From Anthoceros angustus (lineage: Eukaryota > Streptophyta > Anthocerotopsida > Anthocerotales > Anthocerotaceae): DNA of 64,000 nucleotides. The notes under the pieces are model-generated. The model had not been told where the DNA came from. It did no database searches and worked only from the letters and a program-made list of their open reading frames with translations. This document shows positions 21,986 through 33,381 of the stretch, one piece after another. Within the stretch, counting starts at the first letter, position 1; every line of letters begins with the position of its first letter. The stretch is taken from positions 17,810 through 81,809 of the forward strand of contig MU008204.1 of NCBI GenBank assembly GCA_010909165.1, written 5' to 3'. The translations under genes were made by a program, and so were the position numbers.

Positions 21986-22235
21986 AGAGTAGCTCGCGCT
22001 GCAGGTCAAGTGGCTTTCTGCAGGTCAAGTGACTTTCTTTCGTGGGGATGAATTGGTGGTGTTTGGCCCTCGTTCACGCAATTTTATTGAAGATTATTTA
22101 TCTTGTTTAAATTTTACGCTATCTTATTTAAATTTTACCTTTATATTCATCCAGACCGCGATCTAGGTAGTTATCATATTTCAGTCCCAAGACGGAAATC
22201 CTCCTCAGTGGACTTAAATAAAATTCTTCTTCTTT
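21968..22235 (+). repeat. Dispersed repeat ending in a (TTC)n tail, copy 2
   Basis: Matches 16600-16860 from GAAGTTACCCGCTTTCAGAG to CAGTGGACTTAAATAAAATTCTTC-like sequence, with an internal 21-bp duplication of the GCAGGTCAAGTG(A/G)CTTTCT word near 22000-22035 and several indels. Confidence 0.75.
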
Positions 22236-22453
22236 ACGCCTCCACATTTTAGCCTGTAAGCTTCTACATTGCAGAGGCACGGAAGCTGCACTCTCTTTTC
22301 ACACTGTCCTGGAAGCTGCACTCTCTTTTCACACTCTCGTAAGAGCTAGAGACACGCTAGGCAATTGTTTGTCTCCTTCAGTTTTGGGCTGAAACATTAA
22401 TAGGCCAGCGCAGCCACATACAATTCTGTGTGTCACACCCAAGAATGGTTTTA

Positions 22454-23664
22454 TTACTTTCTCGGGGCCAGGAGGACATCCTGCCCCCCAGCACCCTTAA
22501 CATCATTCTCCTTGCGCTTTTCCTTCTCTTTGTCCTTGACGTCTTTGTCCTTATGGCGGTGTTTGCTCTTCTTTTCACTGGACATAAACTCAAGCTTCAA
22601 TTTTCAATAATGGCATCATCTTTAAAGCTCCACATGCACGTTCACACACGAAAGAAACAGTTGAACAAGCAAGCATGGCAAAAGTAATAACACCAGCAGA
22701 CACATGCCAGGCTCCCTGCGCAGGGCAGGCAATTAAAACTCTTGTTAAGCATCCCTTCACTGAAGATCAACCCAAACAGTCAGTCCACAGCCAAGTCACA
22801 ATCTTCTTCGTCCACAATGGATGCATAGGACTTGTCACCACAGCAGACAGAGACTGCAAGGCACCCGGCATTGAGCCGAGTGCTTGCGAGTTCAGCATGC
22901 TGTACGTCCCGTTTCCTCAAGATCGTGCCACATGAATAACCTAGGCTTCTGCACATGTCCAAAACGCCCTCTGGCAGGCAGAGTGGCGTTCATCGTCAAC
23001 CCTTCCTGTTGCATCAAGGCACGGGTCTAACTTGGCAGTTTTCTTACTTCCTAGCCGCACCATCACTCTCGTGTTTCCTCTTCTTCTTGTGGTGCTTCTT
23101 GTCAGCAGCATCTCCAGCAGGATCCTTACCGCCAGCATCACCTTTCCCATCCTTATCCTTATCCTTACCCTTGTCCTTGTCTCTGTGACGGTGTTTGTGC
23201 TCCTTGTCCTTGTCCTTATCCTTGTCCTTGTGCTTCTTATGCTTCCTCTTGTGCTTCTTCCCATCCTTCTCCCTGTCATCACTCTTCCTACCTACGCACT
23301 CAGTCGGCACCCCCTTTTCCGCCTCCGGCAAAACCACCGGCGCAACCTCCCGGAACGTAAACGCCTTCCGCAAACTATCCAAATCAAGCGGCAAGATGGG
23401 ATCAGAATCCGTGGCAAGCGCCGGCCTCTCCACCAGCTGCACCAGTTCCATCCCGTCCCCTCTCCACAGCGCCGTGTCCCCTACAACGAACTTAAAGTAC
23501 CGCGCGGGGTCGATCACCCGCGGAATAGGCTTCGTGCACAGAGCCTCATACGCGCTGTTCAAGCCGTAGAAGCTCAACAGGTCCACAGCCCCGGTGCAGA
23601 AATCCGGAGTTCGAACAGCCGAATTGAGAAGCCTGAACGGGCCGCTAGACGACTCGGCCGTCAT
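22454..23664 (-). CDS. MED19: Mediator complex subunit 19 (MED19)
   Basis: Two exons, 23664-23048 and 22577-22454, joined in phase (AA|T) across a 470-nt GTAAGA..CAG intron, giving 246 residues. The start is the ATG at 23664 (MTAESSSGPF). An in-frame ATG at 23679 adds MLWSR and is less likely. The N-terminal core has FRLLNSAVRTPDFCTGAVDL, AYEALCTKPIPRVIDPARYF, FVVGDTALWRGDGMELVQL, LPLDLDSLRKAFTFREVAPV and LPEAEKGVPT, the order of plant MED19. A Lys/Asp/His-rich tail (KHKKHKDKDKDKDKEHKHRH) follows. The second exon continues the basic tail and ends LLAPRK. Without splicing the ORF would stop at 23044 (GAARK). MED19 sits in the Mediator head/middle and bridges activators to RNA polymerase II. 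Its start lies only 25 bp after the stop of the small upstream gene. Confidence 0.92.
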
Positions 23665-23689
23665 CCTGGACCACAACAACCCGCGCTAG

Positions 23690-24045
23690 CTACAATTCTT
23701 GCTCTGCCCGTGCCGGCTGATCGATCTGTTTCAGCTTCTCATCCAGCGTCTGCGGCCCTTCTTCCAACTTCCGAGCCTTCTTATCTGCCGATGCCACGAG
23801 TATACCTGCCCCACGCACAGTGTCCATGCCATACCAGCATAAGTCGTGCACACATACATACATACTTACTACACTGGTTCCATCTACCTAATCCCGAGCC
23901 CTAATACGCAACACAACCCGCAGCAGCATCACACCGAGACAGCAGAAGAAGGAAGGCATGGCAAGGAGCTCCATCTCTCACCTCCGAGGGTAGCAAGCGA
24001 CGCCGCTATCAACACCACCTTCTCCACCTTGTCGGAGCGCGTCAT
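23690..24045 (-). CDS. Small 59-residue membrane-anchored protein, two exons
   Basis: Exon 1 is 24045-23982 (MTRSDKVEKVVLIAASLATL) with donor G|GTGAGA. Exon 2 is 23805-23690, after a 176-nt intron ending GGGGCAG. The codon split (G|GT) keeps the frame. The protein has a short charged N-terminus, a hydrophobic segment of about 19 residues (VVLIAASLATLGGILVASA), then a charged helix-prone tail (DKKARKLEEGPQTLDEKLKQ) ending in AEQEL. I do not recognise it by name. The clean splice phase and one-pass amphipathic layout suggest a real small gene. It is transcribed in the same direction as MED19 and divergently from KAC. Confidence 0.68.
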
Positions 24046-24503
24046 CGCAATTCGCAAATCGAGACGACGAATCGCGATTCGTCTCCCGGCGAGGGAGGCC
24101 GAGGCTGTGTGCGCCGCGCGGGCAGAGAGGCAGGCAGCAGACGCTCGAAGCCCGCGCAGCCGTGTTCGCAATTAATCGGCGTAATAATGTCCCAGGAGAC
24201 GGCCAACGGCCGGTCACGAGTCATCAGGACGACTCACGACTGCGCCGGGCGGGGTCGGACTCGAAACCGAAACTAAAACCGAAACAGGGCCTGCCGCGGG
24301 AACCGAACCGAGCCGAACCGGGGAGGCTCGGGCCGCGCCCGCCACAGAAGGAGTCGGCCGCGGCAGTGACGTGAGGAAGGCGCAGGCAGAATCCGCGCGA
24401 CAGCAGCAGGTTTTGCGCGCGATTGCGCCTGGGCAGCGCGGGAGGCAGGAGAAAGCGCGCCCGGCTTCATGCGGAGCAGATCCGCGCTCGCACGAGCTTC
24501 CCG
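24046..24503. promoter_or_regulatory. Divergent promoter region between the small gene and KAC
   Basis: The 458 bp between the two start codons are GC-rich, with CCGAACCGAGCCGAACC-like repeats near 24298-24320 and no TATA box seen. It must hold the KAC 5' leader and presumably the promoter of the small gene/MED19 unit. Confidence 0.5.
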
Positions 24504-27500
24504 ATGATGGGCGATGGCGCAGCGGCGGCCAGGAATTCGGCTGCCGAGGGGGCCCGGGGAGTGTCCGCCTCCTGGGGCTGGGGGATGCCTACTTTCTCCG
24601 AGTCCAGCAGGTACGCGGGCGTGAGCGAGTCCGAGGAGGAGGACGCGCATGGCCCCGGCACCGCCCCCGTGGAGGACTCCAGGAGGTTCTCGCTTCCCGC
24701 CGGGTTCGCGCTGGAGGGCAGGCCCAGGCACGCCCCCCCGCTGGTCTCCAAGGTGGTCAAGCTCAAGGAGCGCGTTGCGGTGAGTGGGGGACTGTGAATT
24801 GGACTGGGCTGCTGCAGCGGGGCCTGCCAGGCCGGGACTAATTCGTCGTGGCTTCAGACCACCAAAGAGGAAATGCTGGAGCTGAGGCAGGAGGCCAGCG
24901 ACTTGCAGGAGTACTCCAATGCCAAAATCAGCCGGTTGACGCGCTATCTTGGTGTTCTGGCGGACAAAGCACGGAAACTGGGTCAGCATTCCCGCGTTTC
25001 GCTCTGCTCGTCCTGTACTAGGTTTCGGAATGCTGTTTTGTTGTTTGTACCCGCATTGTTTGAAGGTCGGGTGGCCGCTGCCTCTGTAGATCAAGCTGTG
25101 TTGAATTTCGAGGAGCGGATTACCCCGGTGAAGCAGGAGAGGAAGAAGCTCTTCAACGATCTTATCACCGCGAAAGGTACAGCGCTCGTGGGGTGATTGT
25201 TTGGAATGCATACCGTGTGCTGTGCCTGTCGGCTCGGCTCGGGACGTTTGACTGAGTACTCGAGGAGACTTGTTCAGGCAACATTAGGGTATTCTGCCGA
25301 GTGCGTCCGCAGTTCGAGGATGAAGGACCCTCGGCAACAGCGTTTCCCGATAACTACACCCTTCGAGTCAACCCTTCCCCTCCTGGTTTCGCCGGAACGC
25401 CTACTCCCAGGAAGGAATGTGAATTCGATCGTGTTTACGGGCCTCATGTTGGTCAAGGTAAACACCGGGCTCTGTTCCGTTTGGGCTCGGCAGTTCATCC
25501 GATTCGAGTACGTTTGAGCTCAAACTTTCTTATTCTGCAGCCGATGTCTTCCATGATATCCAACCGCTGGCGCAGTCTGCTATGGATGGCTACAACGTCT
25601 CCATCTTTGCTTATGGGCAGACGGGTGCTGGAAAGACTTACACTATGGTAATATGGGAAGATCCCGTCACTGCTATAGGTTGCCTTGTTGTCAGATGGCC
25701 TGTTTCGTTACTTCACCTGGGTTGTGTACTGTTTATCAGGAAGGGCTGAGTCACGACAGAGGACTATACTTCAGGGTATTTGATGAGCTGTTTGATTTGT
25801 CCCAAGCTGACACAACTCCAACTGCAAGATTTTCGTTTCACTTATCGATGATTGAGTTATATAACGAGCAGGTATGCTGGTATGCTGTGTACTGCAGCTG
25901 TTTCTGAGGTCAGTGATGATTCGGCTGGTCTAGTCCTGTGAGCTGGAGGCATTTCACTTTCCCGAGTGCGTGATGTAGTTTGAATTCTGAATGTAGGTCC
26001 GGGATCTGTTATCAAAGACGCCCGATGAGGATTTGAAGGGTGATGAGCTCGTTGAAGTGCCAGTAGACAATCCTACAGACTTTGCACAGACCTTCAAGAC
26101 TGGCTCACAGAATAGAGCGGTTGATGCTACCAAGACTCAGCGTTACAACAGATCACACATGTTAGATTCCGGTGTCCAATCATTTGCCTAGGAGCTGTAA
26201 TCTTTGTCCTTCCACTGCTTCACTCTGTAAATGATTGAACTCTTGGTGTTTGTATAGTTCCTAAGAGGTTATGTGCGCCTTTCAGGGTTCTAACTGTACA
26301 TATCCGGTACTCTGATAGTCTAAATGGTGAGAAGCAGTACAGCAAGGTTGCTCTGGTAGACATGGCAGGCAGTGAGCGCCTTCCCAAGGCAGAGTCAAGT
26401 GGGAACCGTCTCACAGAATCGTTGCATGTGAACAAGTCCCTGTCTGCGTGAGTGTTGGTTATCTGCTATATCGTCAGCAATGATTGAGTGTCAGACTTGG
26501 CCCTTATCATTGTTTTTTCTTGTGCAGTTTGGGTGATGTCTTAGCTGCTCTTACAGCAAGGAAGGATCACGTGCCATACGGAAACTCAAAGCTGACCCAG
26601 ATCCTGGCTGATACTCTTGGTAGGTCTTGAATTGGACTTGAAGATGCAAGAGAACGAGAATCTTGACAGACAGGGCTCTGTAGGGTGATGCTGATTTGCA
26701 ATTGCATATCTGAGATGGGGGAAACCAGACTGGGTTCTAGCCATGGTTTCCAGCATGAATGTTTAGCTTGAGGGTCCTGACTTTTGCAGGGATACTCAGT
26801 TGAAGCTGGATTTGGATCTCTTAATCTCTGCAGGAGGCGATTCGAAGACGATCGTTGTCGTGAACATTAGTCCAAGCTTTGCGGATGTGCAGGAGACTTT
26901 TTCGTCTTTGAGTTTCTCAGGTCGGGCTAAAAACGTGGAGATCAGCCTTGGCAATCGAGAAACAGTGAAGAAGTGGAGAGATCTGGTATTTTCTGCCTCA
27001 TTCACTGTGATATTGTAGCTTCGAGCATCATGCTGCCATCCCAATGTTCTGTGACAGGGCTTGTGGGTGCTGCTTTCTGATCTTGTCCCTGACAGGCCAA
27101 TGATGCTCGGAAGGAGGTTTCAGAGAAAGACGCTGAAATCGCCAGTCTGCAGCTAGAGATTGAGAAACTCAAAAAGGCGGCTTCAGAGGCAGACAGTCAG
27201 TGCCTCCTTTTGTTTAATGAAGTCCAAAAAGCATGGAAGGTGTCTTCGACATTACAAACTGACATCAGCACACAGGAATCTCGCTTCAACAAATTAAAGG
27301 TTGTTCTTTCTCTTTTTTTCCTTGCCTGTGACACGACTCAATTTGAGGGCAACTTCATCTTGCTGTATGTTTCTAACTATGGGGCTGCCTGGTTGTCTTT
27401 TCAGATTGAGATAGCCGATCTTACTGAAAAGCAAAGACATGAGAGGGATCAAAACGATCACTTCATGAAGCAAATATCTCAGCTCTTGAAGACAGAGCGA

Positions 27501-30500
27501 GACCAGAAAATCCAGCTGTCAGAAAGTACAGCCAAGATTGACCAGTTGGAAGTAAGTCAATTGTTTGATATCCATGACTTTCCATCTCTGACTTGGACCT
27601 TGTGCTGACTGAATTTCCATTGATGTTGCATAGTCTAAATTAAAAGATCTGGAGCAGCAGCTGGTAGATGCTCAGTCTGCTGCGAAGCTGGCAGAGATTG
27701 CCGCTGCATCTGCCCCTGCGTTGAAGTCTGTCTCTGAGAAAGCGGAATTGCGGAGGGCTGTTGAAGAGAAGGAAACCGCCTTGTCCACAAACAAGAAGTT
27801 GGAGGAGGAGCTTCTGAAACGAGATGAGCTGATTGAGGTTAGCTGCACGATCATCACTTGGTTTTGTATCTATGGCATCCTTGCAGAGATTACAATTTTT
27901 AACTACTTTCTATTGAATATTTGGTGCTTCCTCATCAGCGTCTGCACCAGGAGAATGAGAAACTGTTTGAGCGGTTAACAGAGAAGACTGTAGCCAACTT
28001 GAGCTCTCCTAAGGCTTCGACATTGTCTACCAAGGTGTGTGTTGCTCTATATCTGTCATACCACCACTGAAGCACAGGATTGTCAGTTAGTAATGTGTTC
28101 GAGGGAGTTCTCAGGTTCCAAGGTTGGACTCCGGACGAGTGGATGACTTCAGCCTTGATGGGTCATTCAGGTGCGACTCTTGGTGTCTGAGCTGGGCCTG
28201 AACTCCCAGTAAATTTTTAGTCATGACAAAGCTTGCTGCTAGCAGCTCCTGCCTCACTTTAATGTCCCTATCTGCCACCACAGGGCAGCACGACCTCCAT
28301 CTCCGTCAAGTAAACGGTCTCCTGTGCTGGCCTCTCATGATTCAAAAGCCAGCGCAGCATCTTCTCCAGGAACCATAGCTTTGACATCATCTGAGAACAC
28401 TAAAACCACACCGGCAGGGGAGTATTTAACAGCTGCGTTGATGGATTTCAATCCCGATCAGTTTGAGGGCTCAGAGGCAGTTGCTGATGCTGCGAACAAA
28501 TTATTGATGCTGGTACGCAATTGGTCTTGATGTTGTTGATGTCGGACGGAGCCTGAGGAACATAATTTGTCACCAGGGTTGTCTCGTACTTATTTTGCGT
28601 GGCTTTCATTGTAGGTCCTGGCTGCTGTGATTAAGGCTGGTGCAACAAGGGAGCATGACATGCTTGCAGAGATTCGTAATGCTGTGTTTGCTTTCATCCG
28701 GAAGATGGAACCCAGAAGGGTGATGGATACAATGCTCGTATCCAGAGTCAGAATACTTTATATCCGCTCTCTTCTGTCTCGCTCACCTGAGCTGCAGACC
28801 ATCAAAGTAAGCCCTGAATTCCAATTTCTGGTAGTATTTGAAGCACCTTGCCAGTGTTGTCTGGGATCAGAGCCAGCGTGAAGAGCCTTGCAACTAATGT
28901 GTTGCAGTTGTACATGTGTGGCAGGTCCCTCCAGTGGACAGGTTTTTAGAGAAGCCCGGACATCATCCCAGCCGAGCAGGTCGTTCTGGACGTGGAGTCA
29001 GTCCTGCCAGGTCTCCTGTCAGTGGAGACCTTGGCGCCACCGGATCAAGAAGGGATTTGCTGGATGATCAGATCCATGCTTTCCGTGTGAACTTGAAGCA
29101 AGAGAAGAAAAACAAGTTCTCTTCATTGGTGTTAAAATTGAGGGGCATTGATCAGGTTTGTAGACCTGATCGTTGAAGTGGCGGAAGTGTTTGGTCGACC
29201 ATCTTTCGTGGTAGGCTGAGTTTTATTATCGTTGTTTGGAACAGGAAGCTTGGAGGCAACATGTGACCACTGCGAAATTAAGGGAAATGAGTGAAGAGGC
29301 TCGGGGTTACGCCATGGGGAACAAGCACCTGGCGGCTCTTTTTGTCCACAGTCCTGCTGGGGAGCTTCAGCGGCAAATCAGGGGCTGGCTGGCGGAGAAT
29401 TTCGATTTTCTGTCGTTGGCTGGTGGGGATTCGGGGACAGACGGGGGACAATTGGAGGCCCTTGCAACAGCCATAATGGATGGGTGGATGGCTGGTTTGG
29501 GTGTTCCCCATCGGCTCAGCACAGATGCTCTTGGCCAACTTCTTTCCGACTACACCAAGAGAGTCTACACATCACAGTTACAGCATCTCAAGGTTCCCCA
29601 CTGGATCCGAAATTGCTGCCTTTTGCATCCACCTGTTCAAGGAGGCGCAGTTCTCACTTGCTCTTTATCTGCCTCAGGATGTTGCAGCCACGTTGGCCAC
29701 AGAGGAAGCTGAAGATTCCTCTCAAATTGCCAAGTTACGATCCGCTCTTGAATCCGTGGAACACAAACGACGGAAGGTATTTCGAAAGTTGCGTTCGCGT
29801 AATTTTCTCCACTGTCACACAGGCCCTGGCTGAAGAGATGTTGCCTGTCTGTTATAGGTGTTACAACAAATGCGGGCGGATGTGGCGCTGCTGACCAAGG
29901 AAGAGGGCGGTTCTCCATTGCGGAATCCTTCGACTGCCAGTGAAGATGCCCGAGTAGCCTCCCTCATCTCCTTGGAGGACATCCTTAAGCAAGCTGAGGT
30001 ATTGTATTCGGGGGGAGGTGTGAGGCCATTAAGCTAATGTTTGTGTTTTGCAGGGGACTGAATGAATGTCTGATGTTGCAGGAGGTCCGAAGAGAGGCGC
30101 CTTACAAAGCTGTCCACTCTTCCAAGAAAAGGACCATGACCAACCGATTGAATTCCCTGACGGAGCGCATGCCGACTCTCCTCCCCATCGACCATCCCTG
30201 TGCACAGAAGTACATTGCCGAGGCGCAACGGACAGTGGAGGTACGGTGATGACCATCACGGTCCGTTACCCCAACTGTGCCTGCACCGTCTTGATTTCCC
30301 CCGACTGATTATTCCTTCACGTTTGCAGTCTGTGCCGGAGCAAAAAGAGGGAGGTCACCATTCGAGAGGGGAGAAATCCCTGGAGGGGCTCGGGGACCTT
30401 TCGGCGACCTCCGGCGAATGGGGTGAGCCGAGCACGACTCTGGACGGCGATATCGTGCAGTGGAGCGTCCTCCAGTTCAACAACGGGTCAGCCACGCCGT

Positions 30501-30865
30501 TCGTGATCAAGTGCGGTGCCACCCCCTCTCTGGATCTAGTAATCAAGGCTCACGCCAAAGGAGCGGACAAGGAGGTTGTGTGCGTGGTCCCACCCCCTTC
30601 GTCCCTGGGCGGCCTCGCCCTGGACGAAATCAGACACAGCCTGTCAAACCTCCCCGACGCCTTCCTCCAGCTAGCCCTGGCCAAGACGGCCGACGGAACG
30701 CGTGCCCGCTTCGCCCGCCTCTACAAGACGCTGGCCGTCAGAGTCCCGGCTTTACGGAGCAGCTTGGGAGAGTCCTCTCCCAGAGCCGTGGGGGACTCGG
30801 GAAGGAGCCGAGGTTCCAGGAGATATTCCGATGCGGATTCTGCCTCCAACGGATCTCACCACTGA
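24504..30865 (+). CDS. KAC: Kinesin-like protein for actin-based chloroplast movement (KAC, KIN-14 class)
   Basis: I joined 23 coding exons: 24504-24779, 24858-24981, 25090-25176, 25278-25457, 25541-25647, 25740-25871, 25997-26160, 26286-26447, 26528-26619, 26834-26985, 27096-27299, 27405-27551, 27634-27837, 27939-28034, 28115-28170, 28284-28512, 28615-28806, 28925-29155, 29245-29592, 29678-29776, 29858-29998, 30082-30240, 30329-30865. All phases agree, giving 1372 residues. Before the motor: [16 protein letters not shown]. Motor: [12 protein letters not shown]-loop GQTGAGKT (about 25608-25631), NRSH for switch I, DMAGSE for switch [15 protein letters not shown]. Then coiled coil and the KAC C-terminal region ([96 protein letters not shown]). 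In Arabidopsis, KAC proteins act in chloroplast photorelocation and membrane anchoring through short actin filaments. The ATG at 24507 is equally possible; an upstream in-frame ATG at 24423 would add 27 residues. The gene appears intact. Confidence 0.96.
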
Positions 30866-31745
30866 AATTTTCCCCTCCCGTCTCCAGATCCCGGTAGGCT
30901 GTCTATACCTTCCCTGCTTCCTTCCCCTTTGCTGCGTGTACCTTGTGTATTATGTTAGGCCTTGAACGCTCTACGTACCTCCATCCTCCCTTTTCTGCCT
31001 GGGAGCAATGCAGCGCCGTAAGCAACTGTGTCCTCGAGTACGTCACGTTTTATGTAGAGATGCAGACAAGAGATGTTTCCAGGCTACGAGAGTATGTTCT
31101 CACATCTGGAGGTGATCGGATGTACGTAGTGCCCTGTCCACGCGTATTTGTTGTTGCACAGCCACTCCCAAATATGTGTCTGATGAGCTTGGACTCGTCC
31201 CCGCTCGTCTTGCAGTCGGCTTGGCAGGTGACGTCGAGATCCACTAGGATCCGAGAGGGGGCGCAGCTGCAAAAGACAATATGCGCGTCTAGAGACGGGC
31301 TGGCTGCTGCAGCCTGCAACGTGATCGAATCGTGACAGGTATGTTCGTATCTTCCGGGGCCCATTCTCCACAGTGCTGCATCCTTATCCTGGCCTGCAGT
31401 CTTGAGGTACATTGCAGGCAGGAAGGAGAGTGGCCGATTCCACGTGTATGATTTTATTTGCTTGCGGAATTGGCCTTTTTCATTCAGTTGTCGGCAATGC
31501 GGATAGGTCCCGGATGAAATGATCCGGATAAGGAGAGTCGGAGGCCCTTTTGGCTAGGTGTGCAGCCTTTCTGGACTGGCCGGGCCTCTCCTCCCCTCCC
31601 CGTCCCTGGGGGCGCCTGCACGGAAGCACCTAGTCTATGTAATGTGGGCAGGCGTCGTTGCACGAAATGCCGCGTAACCTGCATGTTGGGATAGAAAACG
31701 TGGTGCGGGGGGCACATTTTTCATTCGCTGCGGGCGCCACGTCCA
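30866..31745 (+). other. KAC 3' flank and intergenic DNA
   Basis: No convincing gene. ORFs of 95-130 codons overlap on both strands at 30943-31412 without recognisable domains. It probably includes the KAC 3' UTR and the F-box gene promoter. Confidence 0.35.
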
Positions 31746-31780
31746 GGAGGGAGGGAGGGAGGGAGGGAGGGAGAGGTGGA
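31746..31780 (+). repeat. (GGGA)n microsatellite, potential G-quadruplex
   Basis: AGGAGGGAGGGAGGGAGGGA and more in the same register, giving at least five GGG runs separated by single A on the + strand, about 150-180 bp upstream of the F-box start codon. Confidence 0.85.
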
Positions 31781-31923
31781 GAGCGCGGGCGGGCGCGAAC
31801 AAATTGGAGCTCGCCTGGTGTCGAGGGCGGGACGGCGCTTTGCCATTCCGCTGTGGACATTTGATGTGAGACACCGACAGCGCGTGCTGTTGGCTGGGCC
31901 TGGCCTGGGCCTAGGAAGGAACA

Positions 31924-33381
31924 ATGGACCCGTCCTGGACGCAGGAACAGCAGCGGCGCCTGCAGATGCTGTGCCCGGATGCTCTCTTCTTGCAGCATCA
32001 GCAGCATCAGCATCAGCAGCAGCTGCTGCAGCAGCAACAGCAGCAGCTGCGGCTGCTGGCGGTGCCGCTGGCGGACGCGGACTCCTTCAAGCCGCTGCCT
32101 CGGAGCGCGTCGTCTCCCTGCCTATCGCGGCGGAATTCGGGGAGGCCGCGTTCCAGATCCTTCTCCCGGGACCTGAGCGCGCTGGGAGCGGGGGGGAACC
32201 CCGGGTCGGGGGCCAGGACGCGGCTGCAGTCGCGGAAGCTGCAGGAGCAGCAGAAGCGGAAGCAGGAGGAGGAGAAGTGGCAGGCGCAGGCCTGCGAGGA
32301 GAGCGCCATGGAGCAGGCGCTGCCGGACGACGTGCTGGAGCTCTGCCTGGTGCGGCTGCCGTGGCGGTGCCTGGTGCGGATGCGGCTCGTGTGCAAGCGG
32401 TGGCGGGCTTTGCTTCTTTCCGGCCCTTTCTTCGGCTGCGCGCGGTGTCCGGCTTCCACGAGCCCTGGATGTTCATCTTCGCCGGAGTCGCAGAACAGCG
32501 AGGCGGCCATCCTGGCCTACGACCCGGTGTACAAGAAGTCGCACTTCATCCGCGCGCCGGCCATGGCGGGAAGGAGCCACTACTCGCTGGTGGCGGGGGC
32601 GGCTGGTGTACCTCGTGGAGGCGGCGGGACCGGGACCGCGGCCTGCTCTTCGGCCTCCGCGCTGGCCTACAACCCGGTGAGCAATGCGTGGAGGAAGATG
32701 CCCCTGATGCACCACGGGCGGGACTCGCCGGCGGTGGGGGTTCTGGAGGACAAGGATGGCCGGACCCGGCTGGTGGTGGCGGGGAAGGGTTTGTCCCGCC
32801 GCAGCCTCTGCTCCGCGGAGCTGTACGACCCGGCCACCAACAGATGGAACTACATCACCTCCCTCCCGCCGCCCTTCAAGGAGGTGCGCTACGGGCAGTG
32901 CACAATGGGAAGCTGCTGGTGTACAACAGGAGGCTCAACCTCACCAACGAGGTGGCGGCCTACGACACGGACCGAGGGGTTTGGACGCGGCTGCCTATGA
33001 CGCACAGCCCCGGGGCGCCGCCTGTACCACCACTTCCACCTCATGTCCTGCGGGGGGAAGCTGTTCAAGGTGGAGGATGGGCCGCACATGAAGGAGGACA
33101 CCTCTATCAGCGTGTGGCGGCTGGAGGAGGCCCGGATGGAGTGGGTGGAGGTGGCCAAGATCCCGCCCTTGGACAAGGGCACCTGGCTGTGGTATATCGG
33201 CTCTGTGGAGGGGAAGGACGGCCAGTGCCTCATCTACCTCTACGAAGTCAACTACCCCAACCTCATGAGCATCCGCTGCTGCGTCTGCGACTTGCGCACC
33301 GGGAAGGCGCATTGGCAGTGGGTCACCGACATGCCCTACATGGTGCACCCCAACGATCTCACCGCCATTGTGCAGCTGTGA
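31924..33381 (+). CDS. F-box/kelch-repeat protein, reading frame broken several times
   Basis: The start ATG at 31924 (MDPSWTQEQQ) opens a Gln-rich segment (CAG repeats near 32000-32050) and a Ser/Arg linker, then an F-box at residues about 132-165 (LPDDVLELCLVRLP ... VRMRLVCKRWRALL). The kelch-like part is spread over frames: FLRLRAVSGFHEPWMFIFAG (about 32421-32485) in the +1 frame, AILAYDPVYKKSHF back in the first, RLVYLVEAAGPG in a third, ALAYNPVSNAWRKMP and SAELYDPATNRWNYITSLPP in the first, KLLVYNRRLNLTNEVAAYD in another, and KLFKVEDGPHMKEDTSISVW to the stop at 33381. F-box proteins are substrate adaptors of SCF ubiquitin ligases. At least five one- or two-base shifts lie in GC-rich sequence. 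Both a pseudogene and an intact gene with base-call indels are possible; there is no premature stop in the main frame until 33000. Confidence 0.8.

Noticed and set aside
23032-23904. 290-codon + ORF, Leu/Val-rich then Arg/Pro-rich
   Set aside because: It is antisense to the Lys-rich MED19 tail, and its hydrophobicity is an artefact of reading AAG/GAC codons backwards.
24371-24841. 156-codon + ORF starting MRKAQAESARQQQ over the KAC start
   Set aside because: It is in a different frame from the KAC N-terminal exon, whose frame is fixed by [13 protein letters not shown] and in-phase splicing to the conserved second exon.
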